Positions 33,203 through 42,849 of a stretch of DNA of 64,000 bases are shown piece after piece. This DNA is from JAICKM01 sp038228295 (lineage in GTDB: Bacteria; Chloroflexota; Chloroflexia; QHBQ01; JAICKM01), in NCBI GenBank assembly GCA_038228295.1, contig JBBRPH010000001.1, positions 62,001 to 126,000 on the forward strand, written 5' to 3'. The translations under genes were made by a program, and so were the position numbers. Each line of letters begins with the position of its first letter. The stretch's first letter is position 1. The notes beneath the pieces were generated by a model. The model did not search any database, was not told where the DNA came from, and saw only the letters and a list, made by a program, of their open reading frames with translations.

Positions 33203-34156
33203 TTAAGTGAGCGCGGGCCGGCGACGTAGATAGCCACCAAGCGCAAGGCAGGTCAGCGCTAGACCCACCAGCAGCGGCAGGAGCGCCGGCGTGCCCGCGC
33301 CGGTGCGCGGCATACCTGGCAGCGGCCCCACAGCCGGCACGGTGCTACCACCGCCCATGTTGCCCATACTGCCGCCAGGGATCATGCCGGGAGTATTGCC
33401 TAGGTCCAACGGCACCGCATTAACAGGCGCGGTGATCGTCACCGGCGTGTTGAAGTCATGGAAACTCATGACGTAGTTCAGGTTCAGGGTAATAGGTTGC
33501 GGCTGATTCGGCACGTTAGCCGTTATCATCAAAGTCAATTTGTGTAGATATTGGTCACTGCTGCCCACCCATAGGGAAAGCTTCATTTGAATGCTGTTGT
33601 AGATAGCGGCAGTTTGTGGATCGGCGGTAGACTGGCCCGCCGCCGCCAGCAGTTTCTCCACGTCTACATCGGCATCATAACGACTGGCCGCCACGCCATT
33701 GACCGTATCTGGGATCGCCGGCCCGATATGCAGGGCCGCCTGGATGGCGTTCAGATCGGGCATTCCGGTGCCCAAGCCACCGGTGCCGGGGATATTGCCC
33801 AGGCCGGGAATGCTGCCCATGCCGGCGGCACCAATATTTATCACTTGCCACGAACCGTTGCCGCTTTTAGTGTATAATTTGCCGGCCTTGGTGATCACGC
33901 TGGTGGTGACAGGGCCGGAAGGTGTGCCGACGCTCACATCCACCTGTGAGTCGCTGCCGGAGGTCGCGCCTGTGCCGCCGATGGTCAAGGTCTGGCCGTT
34001 CACCGTAATCGTGCCGCTGATATCGAAGCGCGCCGAAGCCGGCTGTTTAATCGTGGGTAAGCCGCCTGTTTGCGCGGCGGCAGGGCGCACACCGCTCCCC
34101 AGAAATAGGCCGACGAGCAGCAAGGCCGGTAGCAGCGCTTTGAGTAATTTAGTCAT
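33203..34156 (-). CDS. Secreted LppX/LprG-like protein with a PxTG-type C-terminal anchor
   Basis: The 317-residue product starts at MTKLLKALLPALLL with AAGGAG upstream. It has a signal peptide cleaved near ARPAAAQ, then a beta-rich domain with SVITKAGKLYTKSGNGSWQ near 85, like the LprG/LppX family that carries lipids. After a Gly/Pro/Met-rich stretch the C terminus reads MPRTGAG, a hydrophobic helix, then YLRRRPA. That is the layout of a sortase-like sorting signal. No sortase is seen in the window. Confidence 0.65.
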   Translation of the reverse strand: MTKLLKALLPALLLVGLFLGSGVRPAAAQTGGLPTIKQPASARFDISGTITVNGQTLTIGGTGATSGSDSQVDVSVGTPSGPVTTSVITKAGKLYTKSGNGSWQVINIGAAGMGSIPGLGNIPGTGGLGTGMPDLNAIQAALHIGPAIPDTVNGVAASRYDADVDVEKLLAAAGQSTADPQTAAIYNSIQMKLSLWVGSSDQYLHKLTLMITANVPNQPQPITLNLNYVMSFHDFNTPVTITAPVNAVPLDLGNTPGMIPGGSMGNMGGGSTVPAVGPLPGMPRTGAGTPALLPLLVGLALTCLALGGYLRRRPALT

Positions 34157-34217
34157 GGCAAGGGCACTCCTTATTACATACTGCATAATAACGCGAACTA
34201 AACCAGTAGCGGGTACG

Positions 34218-34511
34218 CTAGTAGTTATAACCCTGGAAGATCGTGATCACTATATAGCCGACGATGCCCGTGGCGACGGCGGCATATAGCATCATCAGAT
34301 AAACCGGCAACGGGCCGTTAGCCTCCTGCTGTACGCCGGCGAAATCCTCGACATTACGACCCAGGTCATTCGGTAGCCGCTTACGGTCACGGCCCATCCA
34401 GGCGGCCAGGAAGATGTTGGCCGCGATTAGGATGATCCAAAACCAGAGAAAGGCCTCGCCCGGCAGATTCCAGGTCCACGGCTTAATCAGGTCTGTATCA
34501 CTCGGTGGCAT
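34218..34511 (-). CDS. CcoP N-terminal-like membrane protein without heme domain
   Basis: The 97-residue protein has two membrane helices (about 18-36 and 68-90). The stretch FAGVQQEANGPLPVYLMMLY resembles the N-terminal part of CcoP (a DGIxExxNPLPxWW.. motif before the second helix). CcoP normally continues with two heme c domains, which are missing here. A heme c domain is instead fused to CcoO. GTAGGAGG precedes the ATG. Confidence 0.6.
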   Translation of the reverse strand: MPPSDTDLIKPWTWNLPGEAFLWFWIILIAANIFLAAWMGRDRKRLPNDLGRNVEDFAGVQQEANGPLPVYLMMLYAAVATGIVGYIVITIFQGYNY

Positions 34512-34520
34512 AGTATCCTC

Positions 34521-34835
34521 CTACGAGCGCTGTGACGGGTTGCCCACCGATAGCGGATGGATCGGCAGTGTGTCCAGATCGGGCGCGTCTTCGAGCATCC
34601 GGTACTTGGCCTCTTCGACGTTACTAAACTGGCCGGAGCGATAAGCCCACCACATCGCCACCGCCGCCCCAACCATTGTGACCATGCCGGCCAGGAAGAT
34701 CGTCAGGGCCATAGACATCTCATCGCCGCCCAGATTATCATGAGCGTAGACCGGCGCACCCGCGCTGATCAGCACCAGCAGCACGCCAAGTGCCAACCCT
34801 AATCGAGCTGTCCCGTATAGTCCTCGCTTCGTCAT
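34521..34835 (-). CDS. CcoS-like cbb3 oxidase assembly protein
   Basis: The 104-residue product has a signal or first helix (about 10-30) and a second helix (43-65), followed by MWWAYRSGQFSNVEEAKYRMLED. The RSGQFxxxExxxxRxLxD motif is the CcoS signature; CcoS is needed for cofactor insertion into cbb3 oxidase. It is longer than the usual 50-60 residues by the extra N-terminal segment. GAGGTG precedes the ATG. Confidence 0.65.
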   Translation of the reverse strand: MTKRGLYGTARLGLALGVLLVLISAGAPVYAHDNLGGDEMSMALTIFLAGMVTMVGAAVAMWWAYRSGQFSNVEEAKYRMLEDAPDLDTLPIHPLSVGNPSQRS

Positions 34836-34878
34836 GTGCCCACCTCACTCCGGTCGTCGGTCTCTACACAATACTACA

Positions 34879-35973
34879 CTACCGTGTCACTGTACCAGTC
34901 GGTACGGCAACCGGCGTGGCGCCCCCGGCGGCCCCTGTTCCCGGTGCTTGCGGCTGCGGCGTGAGCAAATCACGCAGCGGCGTGAGCTGGATCGGCTTGT
35001 AGTCGGGTGCGCTGACCATCATATCGGCGGTCGGTTCGCGGTTGATGCCGCCCTTCGGGATCGTCCGCAGGAAATTGGTCACATCCCAAATATCATTGAC
35101 CGTCAGAATGTCGCCCCAGGCGGGCATAGATGAGCCGTCTACCCCGTACAGGATCGCATCGTACATCTCGCCGTCGCTGAACAGATACTGTGCGTTGATG
35201 TCGGTGAAGTTGCGTGGGGTCGGATTATTGATCCAGCGTTCCGCCGGACCTTTGCCGTCACCTTGCAAGCCGTGACAGCCAATGCAGTTGGTCAGGAAGA
35301 CCGTCTTGCCGTGCAACAGCGAGCGCTGCGTGGCATCCAACGGGTTCTTGACATTGCGCCAGGTGGTCGGGAACCATTCATGGATGATGTCTTGATTGCC
35401 TTTGGCCCGTTCATTAAGCAGTTTTTGCTTGAGCGTAGTCTGGCGGGCCACGCGATCATCAGCGGCGCGACCACCCAGCGATTGCACGTAGGAGACCAGT
35501 TGGCCGATCTCGGCGTTGGGCAAATCCTGAGTGTAATAGTAGCTGAACTGCGGCATGATCGATTTCGGATACGTGTAGCGCGGATTGTTGAAGTGGGCCA
35601 GGTGCCACTCATCAGGGTGTACCCCACCCTCCTGCGAGAGGTCGGGGCCGGTGCGCTCGGTGCCCAACATCGGCGTTTGCTGGTAATAATAGTCGCCGGC
35701 CTGGGCCACGCGCCCAATGGTGCGAAATGAGCCGACGCCTGTCCAGTCTTGTGGGCGCAAATATTGGCTATGGCAATAGTAGCAGCCGTTGCCGGCGTAG
35801 AGCCGTCGCCCAGCTAACTCCTGCGGCGTAAACGGCCGCGCATCGGCCGACTGCGGCGGCTGAAAGGTCAGGTAGGGCAGGGCCACCACGACAAAGATAA
35901 TGGACCAGAAGACGATGGCCGCGCCAAACACCACGGTCGGCATATCCATGCGAAATACGGGCTTACCAGTCAT
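34879..35973 (-). CDS. ccoO: cbb3 oxidase subunit II-like cytochrome c with two heme sites (CcoO-CcoP-like fusion)
   Basis: The 364-residue protein has one N-terminal anchor (about 15-35) and a CcoO-type domain with heme site CYYCH near 62, RTGPDLSQEGG near 106 and the ligand-region SIMPQF. A second monoheme domain has CIGCH near 231 and SSMPAWG near 280. CcoO normally has one heme; the second domain may stand in for missing CcoP hemes. It passes electrons from soluble or bc-complex cytochrome c to CcoN. GAGGAAG precedes the ATG, 20 bases after ccoN. Confidence 0.85.
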   Translation of the reverse strand: MTGKPVFRMDMPTVVFGAAIVFWSIIFVVVALPYLTFQPPQSADARPFTPQELAGRRLYAGNGCYYCHSQYLRPQDWTGVGSFRTIGRVAQAGDYYYQQTPMLGTERTGPDLSQEGGVHPDEWHLAHFNNPRYTYPKSIMPQFSYYYTQDLPNAEIGQLVSYVQSLGGRAADDRVARQTTLKQKLLNERAKGNQDIIHEWFPTTWRNVKNPLDATQRSLLHGKTVFLTNCIGCHGLQGDGKGPAERWINNPTPRNFTDINAQYLFSDGEMYDAILYGVDGSSMPAWGDILTVNDIWDVTNFLRTIPKGGINREPTADMMVSAPDYKPIQLTPLRDLLTPQPQAPGTGAAGGATPVAVPTGTVTR

Positions 35974-35992
35974 AAAGGCTTCCTCTTGTGGC

Positions 35993-37459
35993 TTACGCCG
36001 GGGCTTCGGCAGCGTTTGAGGCTAGGCCCACAACACGCTCACCAACTGTCATCGTCTTGTAGATGTTCCACGCCTGCACAATGCCGCTGAGAACGATCAG
36101 CGAACCGGCTAACGCCCGCACGGCCATGTAAGGTTTGAGCGACGGCAGCACTTTTTGCACCGAGTCGCCGTTGAGCCATTGTGCTCCCTGAATCAGGCCG
36201 GCCACCTGGAGGCTGATCATCATCAACAGGAAGCCAATCGTAATCAACCAGAACTGTACTTCGGCAAGACCGGGGTTATAAATGCGCCGCCGCATCACCA
36301 CAGGGATGATATAGTAGATCGCGCCCATCATCATAAAGGAAAAGGTGCCCAGCAAAGCCAGGTGAGCGTGACCAACGATCCAGTTGGTGAAGTGGATCAG
36401 GCGGTTGAAGCCTTGAATGGACTGGAATGGTCCCTGCACACAGGTAATGAAATAGAAGATCGTGCCGACGATCATAAACTTGAGCGGTAAACTCTCGTAT
36501 ATCTTGCCCCACTTCCCGCGCATCGTCAGCCAAATGTTAGCTAAGAAGGTGAACACCGGGATAAACAGCCCAATACTGCCCAGCGTCGCCAACGTTTTGA
36601 GCCAACCGGGGGTCGGGGTCTGCAAGATATGATGCTGACCGACCAAGCCATACATAAAAGCGAGGCTCCAGAAGCCGATTAGTGAGAGCAGGTGGCTATA
36701 AAGCGGAGCACGAATAATCACGGGGATGATATAGTACGTGATCGCGGTACCGCTAGCGGTGAACCAGTAGCCAAGGATGTTGTGGCCGTAAAACCACTGC
36801 CAGATCACGTCGTTAATGCCCTGTAAACTGCCCGATGGAAAGCCGGCGATGTTGCTTGTGCCGGCGTTCAGGATCGGTTCCCACATGACATTGCCGACGA
36901 AATAGAGCGTCGGCAACCAGATCATGGTGCCCATAATATACCAGAGACTCACGAACAACTTTTTCTCTTTGCGCGCCAAGACTGTACGGAAGATGTTGTA
37001 GCCGGTGCCGAGAATACCGACCATCACCATCACGTCTACCGGCCAGATGAATTCGGCGTATTCGCGCCCTTGCGTCAGGCCGTTCGCCAGCGTCAGATAG
37101 CCGACGATGCCGGCGAAGTTCCATAGCACCATCATGATATTGCCCAGCAATTCGCTGTGCAGTTTTGTGCCACAGAGTTTCGGTACGATATAATTGAACG
37201 CGCCGATCTGGGCCATGCTCAACCACATGAACAGCACGCCGTTGGTGTGCATCTGGCGCATACGGCCGAAGGCGAACCAGGGGATGCCGGCGAACGAGTC
37301 GGGGCTGAACATCTCGATGGCCGCGATCAGCCCCACGAAGTCGGCGATAGTCAGCCAGAAAATGGCCGAGAGCAGCCAGTTGCGGGACGCGCTCCATTCG
37401 GAGGTAAATACCCCGGTGGTGACGCTGTTGACATCGCGGAAATCTTGGCTATTCCTCAT
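35993..37459 (-). CDS. ccoN: cbb3-type cytochrome c oxidase subunit I
   Basis: The 488-residue protein reduces oxygen in the membrane. All metal sites are visible: RQMHTNGVLFMW (low-spin heme His, near 68), WQWFYGHNILGYW (copper His and Tyr region, near 218), GQHHILQ (two copper His, near 270), and HFTNWIVGHAHLALLG (both heme His, near 350). About 12-13 membrane helices are present, and the length is normal for CcoN. It is followed by the CcoO-like gene and preceded by the heme-binding periplasmic-type protein. GGAGGAA precedes the ATG. Confidence 0.93.
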   Translation of the reverse strand: MRNSQDFRDVNSVTTGVFTSEWSASRNWLLSAIFWLTIADFVGLIAAIEMFSPDSFAGIPWFAFGRMRQMHTNGVLFMWLSMAQIGAFNYIVPKLCGTKLHSELLGNIMMVLWNFAGIVGYLTLANGLTQGREYAEFIWPVDVMVMVGILGTGYNIFRTVLARKEKKLFVSLWYIMGTMIWLPTLYFVGNVMWEPILNAGTSNIAGFPSGSLQGINDVIWQWFYGHNILGYWFTASGTAITYYIIPVIIRAPLYSHLLSLIGFWSLAFMYGLVGQHHILQTPTPGWLKTLATLGSIGLFIPVFTFLANIWLTMRGKWGKIYESLPLKFMIVGTIFYFITCVQGPFQSIQGFNRLIHFTNWIVGHAHLALLGTFSFMMMGAIYYIIPVVMRRRIYNPGLAEVQFWLITIGFLLMMISLQVAGLIQGAQWLNGDSVQKVLPSLKPYMAVRALAGSLIVLSGIVQAWNIYKTMTVGERVVGLASNAAEAPA

Positions 37460-37489
37460 GCAAACGGTTCCTCCACCGCTGTCGCGGCG

Positions 37490-38359
37490 CTAGCGGGGGA
37501 TAAAGCGCCAGGCCAGCGCCACCGCGCCGACAGCGACTAGCGCGCTTATGCTCAAGACGATCAGGTTGCCGGCGCCCGAACCCGAGTTATCCACGATTTC
37601 GACGGGCGTCCAGGTAGAGACGGATTTCATGGCCCGCGTCTCCCCTTTCGCGCCGTTCCAGATAGCGAAGGCGGCATTGGTTGGATTACCCGCAGCCAAT
37701 GGTGCGCTGCCTTCATCACCGGCCGACACATCGCGTGCAAAGATTAGATACCATTGACCGGCGCGCCAAATGGCCGTCCCGGTCGGTAACACACCAGGCG
37801 TTTCGACCGCTTTGCCCATGCCGTTGCTGGTCAGATTGCGGACCCCACCATTGGCCTGACCCGTGTCCTGCGCCACCTGTTGCAGCGCCGCCTTCCACTG
37901 CCAGATATTAACGCGGTTGCCGCTCTGACCCATGCACTGGTAAGGCAGGTTGTGCGGATCAATGGGCAGTTCAATCGCTGCCGCATCACTTGACACGTCT
38001 TTAACGTAATCGTTGCGGGTATCATCGGTCCAGTTGAGCAGGAAGGCGATGCGCTTGCCGTTATGCAGCGCACGTACCCGCACTTCCGGGGTCGTACCGC
38101 CGCCACCCGGCTGGTACATCTGCTGCGCGCTCATGGGCACGACGGCTTGCGGCGAGCGGCCCCACAACGGCGAGAAAGGGTCTGTCTCCGGCAGAGGTGC
38201 TTCGATCTGCTGCGCGCTGATCGCGGCGGTGGCGGCGCGTACTAGGCTCACATTGAGTAGGCTTAACAGCCCACCGATCAACAGGGTCAGACCCAGCACC
38301 ATGCCCACACGCAACTGCGGAGTGTGCCGCACCCGCTCTGCCCATTTTATGTCTATCAC
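37490..38359 (-). CDS. Ethylbenzene dehydrogenase-type heme-binding protein with two membrane anchors
   Basis: The 289-residue product starts at GTG 38357-38359 after GAGGT, 10 bases past the upstream stop. It has an N-terminal helix (about 20-40) and a C-terminal one (about 265-283). The outer domain begins ISAQQIEAPLPETDPF, then RVRALHNGKRIAFLLNWTDDT and PYQCMGQSG, as in the heme b-binding gamma subunit family of DMSO-reductase type II enzymes. No molybdenum subunit is in this operon, so it probably carries electrons within the bc/cbb3 system. Confidence 0.75.
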   Translation of the reverse strand: MIDIKWAERVRHTPQLRVGMVLGLTLLIGGLLSLLNVSLVRAATAAISAQQIEAPLPETDPFSPLWGRSPQAVVPMSAQQMYQPGGGGTTPEVRVRALHNGKRIAFLLNWTDDTRNDYVKDVSSDAAAIELPIDPHNLPYQCMGQSGNRVNIWQWKAALQQVAQDTGQANGGVRNLTSNGMGKAVETPGVLPTGTAIWRAGQWYLIFARDVSAGDEGSAPLAAGNPTNAAFAIWNGAKGETRAMKSVSTWTPVEIVDNSGSGAGNLIVLSISALVAVGAVALAWRFIPR

Positions 38360-38369
38360 GACGCTTACC

Positions 38370-38888
38370 TCAACTCGATTTCTTGTGCAGGCGTTCAATC
38401 AATGAATGCCCACTCTCCACCCAGCGCTTGACGCGCTGCGGTCCTTGCGGATCTTGTTGCGCTTCCCAGTCCATGTGGTGTGGTGCGCCGTTCACCGTGG
38501 CGATACGAGCCACATGGTAGTGTAGATACTGAAAGAACAGTGACGAAGTCCAGACCAGTGCATCACGGTCGGCCTTCGAACCCACCGTGAAGCGCACCAG
38601 TAGTGCCTCAGGTTGCGCTTCGCTGTAGCCGAACTCGATGCGCCGCACATGGTCGGCTACCCGGATATGCTCAATTGTTTCGCCGCTCGGCTCAAAGTTG
38701 TGTAACTCAAAATGATGTACCAGTATCAGCGCACGCACTCGGTCGATCACCAGCCGTTGAGCCGGGTGCAGTGGATGTTCGAACACGAGCGTGATAGGCG
38801 CGACTAACTCCGGCTCTACTGCCGCTGCCGCTTGCGCCGCATCCGGCGTTATCCAATCACCCGTTTGGCTATCCATAGCAGAGACCAT
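38370..38888 (-). CDS. Hypothetical protein of respiratory operon
   Basis: The 172-residue soluble product has no signal peptide and no membrane helix. It is rich in His (LVHHFELHNFE, YLHYHVARI, APHHMDW) but has no known motif. A second ATG four codons in (38876) is also possible, as neither has a clear ribosome-binding site. It lies between the cytochrome c gene and the heme-binding protein gene. Confidence 0.6.
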   Translation of the reverse strand: MVSAMDSQTGDWITPDAAQAAAAVEPELVAPITLVFEHPLHPAQRLVIDRVRALILVHHFELHNFEPSGETIEHIRVADHVRRIEFGYSEAQPEALLVRFTVGSKADRDALVWTSSLFFQYLHYHVARIATVNGAPHHMDWEAQQDPQGPQRVKRWVESGHSLIERLHKKSS

Positions 38889-38907
38889 CCGTAGCAGACA
38901 TCTGTGC

Positions 38908-39771
38908 CTACTTGAGCGTTTTCGCTTGCGCCAGATAATTTACCAGCAGGTTGAGTTCGTCATCGGTCATCGGCAGCGTCGGCATAAAAGTCGTGTTCAT
39001 CGGGAACAGTTGCGGCACTGCGGTCGGCCTGGAGTTGGGGCCGGGCGTGTCCAAACTCGGCTTAGGCACACTCACCCACAGGTTGGGACCACGTTGGTCG
39101 GCAGGCATGGCACTGGGGTTTTTGATCCAACGCCGCATCCAGTCGGCGGTGCGCCGGTCGCCCACCTCGGTCAGCGGGGCCGCAATTTTGCCACCCACTG
39201 CGCCCACCTGATGGCAGTTGAGGCAGCCTTTCGCTAGCATGGTCGCTTTCACCTGTTGTAGGCGCGGCGTGGCTTTCCCCCCGTCAAAGCCCGCCTCGGT
39301 CGGCAGGTCTTTCTCCAGACCGGAAGCCGAGGCCGCATATTGCAAGGGGGTGTCCCAATCGCCGTAGTTAATAAACTGGACCAGATATTCCAGTTCCGCG
39401 CTGTTCAATGAGCCGCCTTCGGAGATAGACCAGGCCGGCATCTGAATACCGGGCTGGTTAGCGGCGCGGCCCCGCTCCAGCGTTTTGTAGATAAAGTCGT
39501 GCGAGCCGGTATCGAAAGCCGCATTAGCGGCGCCGTTGATCTCCGGTCGCCAGGCTTCGCGGTTCAGGGCGGGGCCGATGCAACCCTCGCCTTTCGGTCC
39601 GTGACAGACGATGCAGTATTGGGCAAAGATGGCCCGCCCGCGACTCACGCCTTCTTCGCGCGCCAGCGCCTGGCTGGTGCCGGTGCGCTGAAAGTCTATC
39701 GCACCGTAAACCAGCAACGTTAGCAGGAGGACGATAGATAGGGTCGCGCCGAGAATTACTTTGTCGCGCAT
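38908..39771 (-). CDS. Membrane-anchored diheme cytochrome c
   Basis: The 287-residue product starts at MRDKVILGATLS, where GAGGTG precedes the ATG at 39769-39771. One anchor helix (about 8-28) is followed by two heme c sites, CIVCH near 55 and CLNCH near 183, with possible Met ligands in IQMPAW and the later MPTLPMTDDEL region. It lies directly after the Rieske genes, so it probably takes electrons from the bc complex and passes them to the cbb3 oxidase. Confidence 0.88.
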   Translation of the reverse strand: MRDKVILGATLSIVLLLTLLVYGAIDFQRTGTSQALAREEGVSRGRAIFAQYCIVCHGPKGEGCIGPALNREAWRPEINGAANAAFDTGSHDFIYKTLERGRAANQPGIQMPAWSISEGGSLNSAELEYLVQFINYGDWDTPLQYAASASGLEKDLPTEAGFDGGKATPRLQQVKATMLAKGCLNCHQVGAVGGKIAAPLTEVGDRRTADWMRRWIKNPSAMPADQRGPNLWVSVPKPSLDTPGPNSRPTAVPQLFPMNTTFMPTLPMTDDELNLLVNYLAQAKTLK

Positions 39772-39784
39772 GGCTTTTTCACCT

Positions 39785-40306
39785 CTAAACGATAACAGTT
39801 GCCTGTTGCGGATCATATTGGATGCGCTGACTGATGCGCCCCGTTTCCACCCAGATACGCCGACCGTCGAGTCGGATTGCCATAATGTCGAGCGGGCGGA
39901 GGGTTGGTCCCCCGATGTTTTGGCCCGACCGAGCATAGACCGAACCGTGGCAGGGACAGCGAAAAATCCCCGGTGCTGCGCCTGCTGTCAATTTCAGCGT
40001 AGGTTGCCAGTCCACGGTGCAGCCCAAGTGAGCACATTTCCAGTAGAGCGCCAATAGCACGTCGCGATTGCCCAGCGCCGGCTCCGTGTAACGCGAGAGC
40101 CAGAACTTGCCGGTAGGGAAGCGCTTAACTTCGCCCGACGCAATGTTGTCCAGCGTACCTCCGTCCACCAACCCACCGAACCCGGCAGGTTGGGCCGTGA
40201 TTAGGCCGGCGGCGACCACTCCCAGACCACCCAGCGCCAGCGTACCCAGCCCACCCAACGCTGCCCAGCGCAATAGCGCTCGACGCGAAACAGTCGGATC
40301 AGGCAC
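39785..40306 (-). CDS. Rieske iron-sulfur protein, second copy
   Basis: The 173-residue product starts at GTG 40304-40306, overlapping the end of the first Rieske gene. It has a twin-arginine-like start (SRRALLRW), one helix, and the cluster-binding motifs CAHLGCTV and CPCHGS. It is about 30 residues shorter at the N terminus than its neighbour and clearly its paralogue (TGKFWLSRYTEPALGN against EGKFWLSRFKEPALGN). The overlap implies tight co-production of both forms. Confidence 0.9.
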   Translation of the reverse strand: MPDPTVSRRALLRWAALGGLGTLALGGLGVVAAGLITAQPAGFGGLVDGGTLDNIASGEVKRFPTGKFWLSRYTEPALGNRDVLLALYWKCAHLGCTVDWQPTLKLTAGAAPGIFRCPCHGSVYARSGQNIGGPTLRPLDIMAIRLDGRRIWVETGRISQRIQYDPQQATVIV

Positions 40307-40901
40307 CGGGGATCGGTGTAGTATCTTTGGCGGGTTGATACTGCGCTCGCGTCGTGATCTTGCCGGTATCCACCGTGATCTTGCGCCCATCAATCGTGAT
40401 CGCCATCAGGTCCAGCGGGGCGGGAGCCGGGCCACCGACGTTCTGCCCCCAGCGCGTGTAAATCGAGCCGTGGCAGGGGCAGTGGAAGATGCCCTGATAG
40501 GTTTGATAGTTCTCATCGCCCTTCCAGGGCACAGTGCAACCCAGGTGTTTGCACTTCCAATAGAGCGCAACCAGCACACTCTTGTTACCTAGCGCCGGCT
40601 CCTTGAAGCGCGACAGCCAGAACTTACCTTCGCGCACCTGGATCACATCGCCGTCCTTGATGTCGTCCAGGGTGCCGGCGGCGATTTTGCTGCCGAAGGT
40701 GCCGACTTTACGCGGGTAGAAAAAGTCCAGGAAGGCCAGCGCCCCGCCGAGAACCATCACACCGAGCGCCCCCAGCATACTCAGGCGCAGAAAATCGCGT
40801 CGGGTTGCGCCTTCAACCAGCCCGCCCTGCGTATCCTCCGGTCCCATGCGGGTGTGGACGCGCGGCGTGAGCGTCCGTTCGGTGCGTGCTTGTTGTGCCA
40901 T
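40299..40901 (-). CDS. Rieske iron-sulfur protein, first copy
   Basis: The 200-residue product starts at MAQQARTERT with GGAGG upstream. A twin-arginine signal (TRRDFLRLS near 40) precedes the anchor helix, so export in folded form by Tat is likely. Cluster ligands lie in CKHLGCTV (near 127) and CPCHGS (near 152). It is the high-potential [2Fe-2S] subunit of the bc-type complex and takes electrons from quinol at the outer face. Confidence 0.93.
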   Translation of the reverse strand: MAQQARTERTLTPRVHTRMGPEDTQGGLVEGATRRDFLRLSMLGALGVMVLGGALAFLDFFYPRKVGTFGSKIAAGTLDDIKDGDVIQVREGKFWLSRFKEPALGNKSVLVALYWKCKHLGCTVPWKGDENYQTYQGIFHCPCHGSIYTRWGQNVGGPAPAPLDLMAITIDGRKITVDTGKITTRAQYQPAKDTTPIPGA

Positions 40902-40928
40902 TGCTATCCTCCAAAAATCCACAGACCT

Positions 40929-41831
40929 TTAGCCCCGACCCCACATCCGCAGGATCTGCCCGTAATCCGTCTCCGGCAATGCGCCCGGCGGGTAAAGTTG
41001 CATCCCGTGCCCGCGCATAAATTGACCGACAAAGGTCAACACGACATAGGTGGCAAAAAAGCCGGTGAACAGGCCGATAGTTAATTCGGCGGTGTTCAAC
41101 CCTTTGAACAAGATTTTGAGCAACACCACCAGAATAGCGATGAACAAGATCATCACCAGCGTCGGGAATATCCAGCCGGTGACGGCTTCGATCAGCACCC
41201 CCTTCGCGGTCGCCGTATCACCGAAGATACCGGCGAAGAGCTGCGTCAACCCAGACAGCCCGCCGCTGTTAGCGGGCTTGGCGGTATCTACATTGACCCA
41301 ACTGCCAAAGGCGTCGCGGATGGGCAGGGTGCCGAAGGCAATCAGCGCCCCAATAACCGCCGCACTATAGACGGCGGTGAAGGCGGCAATACGCCGCCCA
41401 CGCTCGTTGTAGAACCAGATGCCCAGCCCCTTGCCCCCTTTGTCAATGTAGGGGATAGCGGCGATGGCAACGAGGGCGATGGTCGGCACGATCACGCCGG
41501 CCAGAGCCGAGTTCATGTGCAAGAGTAGTTCTTGCAGATTCATGAAATACCACGGCGCTTTCGATGGGTTAGGCGTTTTGTCGGGGTTCGCCAGCGGTTC
41601 CAGCGGTGCGTTCGCCAGCGTGCCGAGCAACACCAGCATGATGGTGAACACAATCGCGCCGAGAAACTCGATGACGACCAGGTGCGGCCACACTTGCACC
41701 GTGTCGGCCTCCACCGCTGCGGGCGTAACCGGCCGGCTGCGCGCCGAGGAGGTAAGAACCGGCGCCCCTTTCTGTTCGGCCACGTTGCGGTCGCGCACGG
41801 TTACGCCGGTAGGACGAGTTTCAATAGCCAT
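40929..41831 (-). CDS. petD: Cytochrome b6f subunit IV-like (C-terminal cytochrome b) protein
   Basis: The 300-residue protein has the subunit IV quinol-site region (PDKTPNPSKAPWYFMNLQELL near 82-102) and three to four helices after it. It is almost twice as long as plant PetD (160 residues). It has an extra N-terminal 50 residues and an additional hydrophobic half (about 205-285) that ends in QFMRGHGMQLYPPG. Together with PetB it forms the quinol-oxidising b subunit. AAAAGGAG precedes the ATG. Confidence 0.85.
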   Translation of the reverse strand: MAIETRPTGVTVRDRNVAEQKGAPVLTSSARSRPVTPAAVEADTVQVWPHLVVIEFLGAIVFTIMLVLLGTLANAPLEPLANPDKTPNPSKAPWYFMNLQELLLHMNSALAGVIVPTIALVAIAAIPYIDKGGKGLGIWFYNERGRRIAAFTAVYSAAVIGALIAFGTLPIRDAFGSWVNVDTAKPANSGGLSGLTQLFAGIFGDTATAKGVLIEAVTGWIFPTLVMILFIAILVVLLKILFKGLNTAELTIGLFTGFFATYVVLTFVGQFMRGHGMQLYPPGALPETDYGQILRMWGRG

Positions 41832-41875
41832 GGGTCGGCTCCTTTTCCAGTTGCAGTGTTAAGGCTAAAAACCGA

Positions 41876-42714
<839 letters not shown>

Positions 42715-42715
<1 letters not shown>

Positions 42716-42849
42716 TAGATCTCCTCCTCCTCATCTTGCAAATCGCCCCGCCGCAGCGTACCGAGACGGTCAATCAGCACCAGCAGGCCAATTGCGGCCA
42801 GTACGCCGGTCAACACTACTAGGGGTTCGAGCGTAATACCAACTACCAT
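42715..42849 (-). CDS. Small 44-residue single-helix membrane protein at the head of the bc operon
   Basis: The frame runs from ATG 42847-42849 to TAA 42715-42717. GGAGG lies ten bases before the ATG and the stop overlaps the petB start. The product begins MVVGITLEPLVVLTGV, continues as one hydrophobic helix to about residue 25, then turns basic (DRLGTLRRGD) and ends in DEEEEI. The helix, RBS and overlap argue that it is real. It could be a small structural subunit of the bc complex, comparable in size to PetL/PetM/PetN, though I see no clear homology. Confidence 0.7.
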
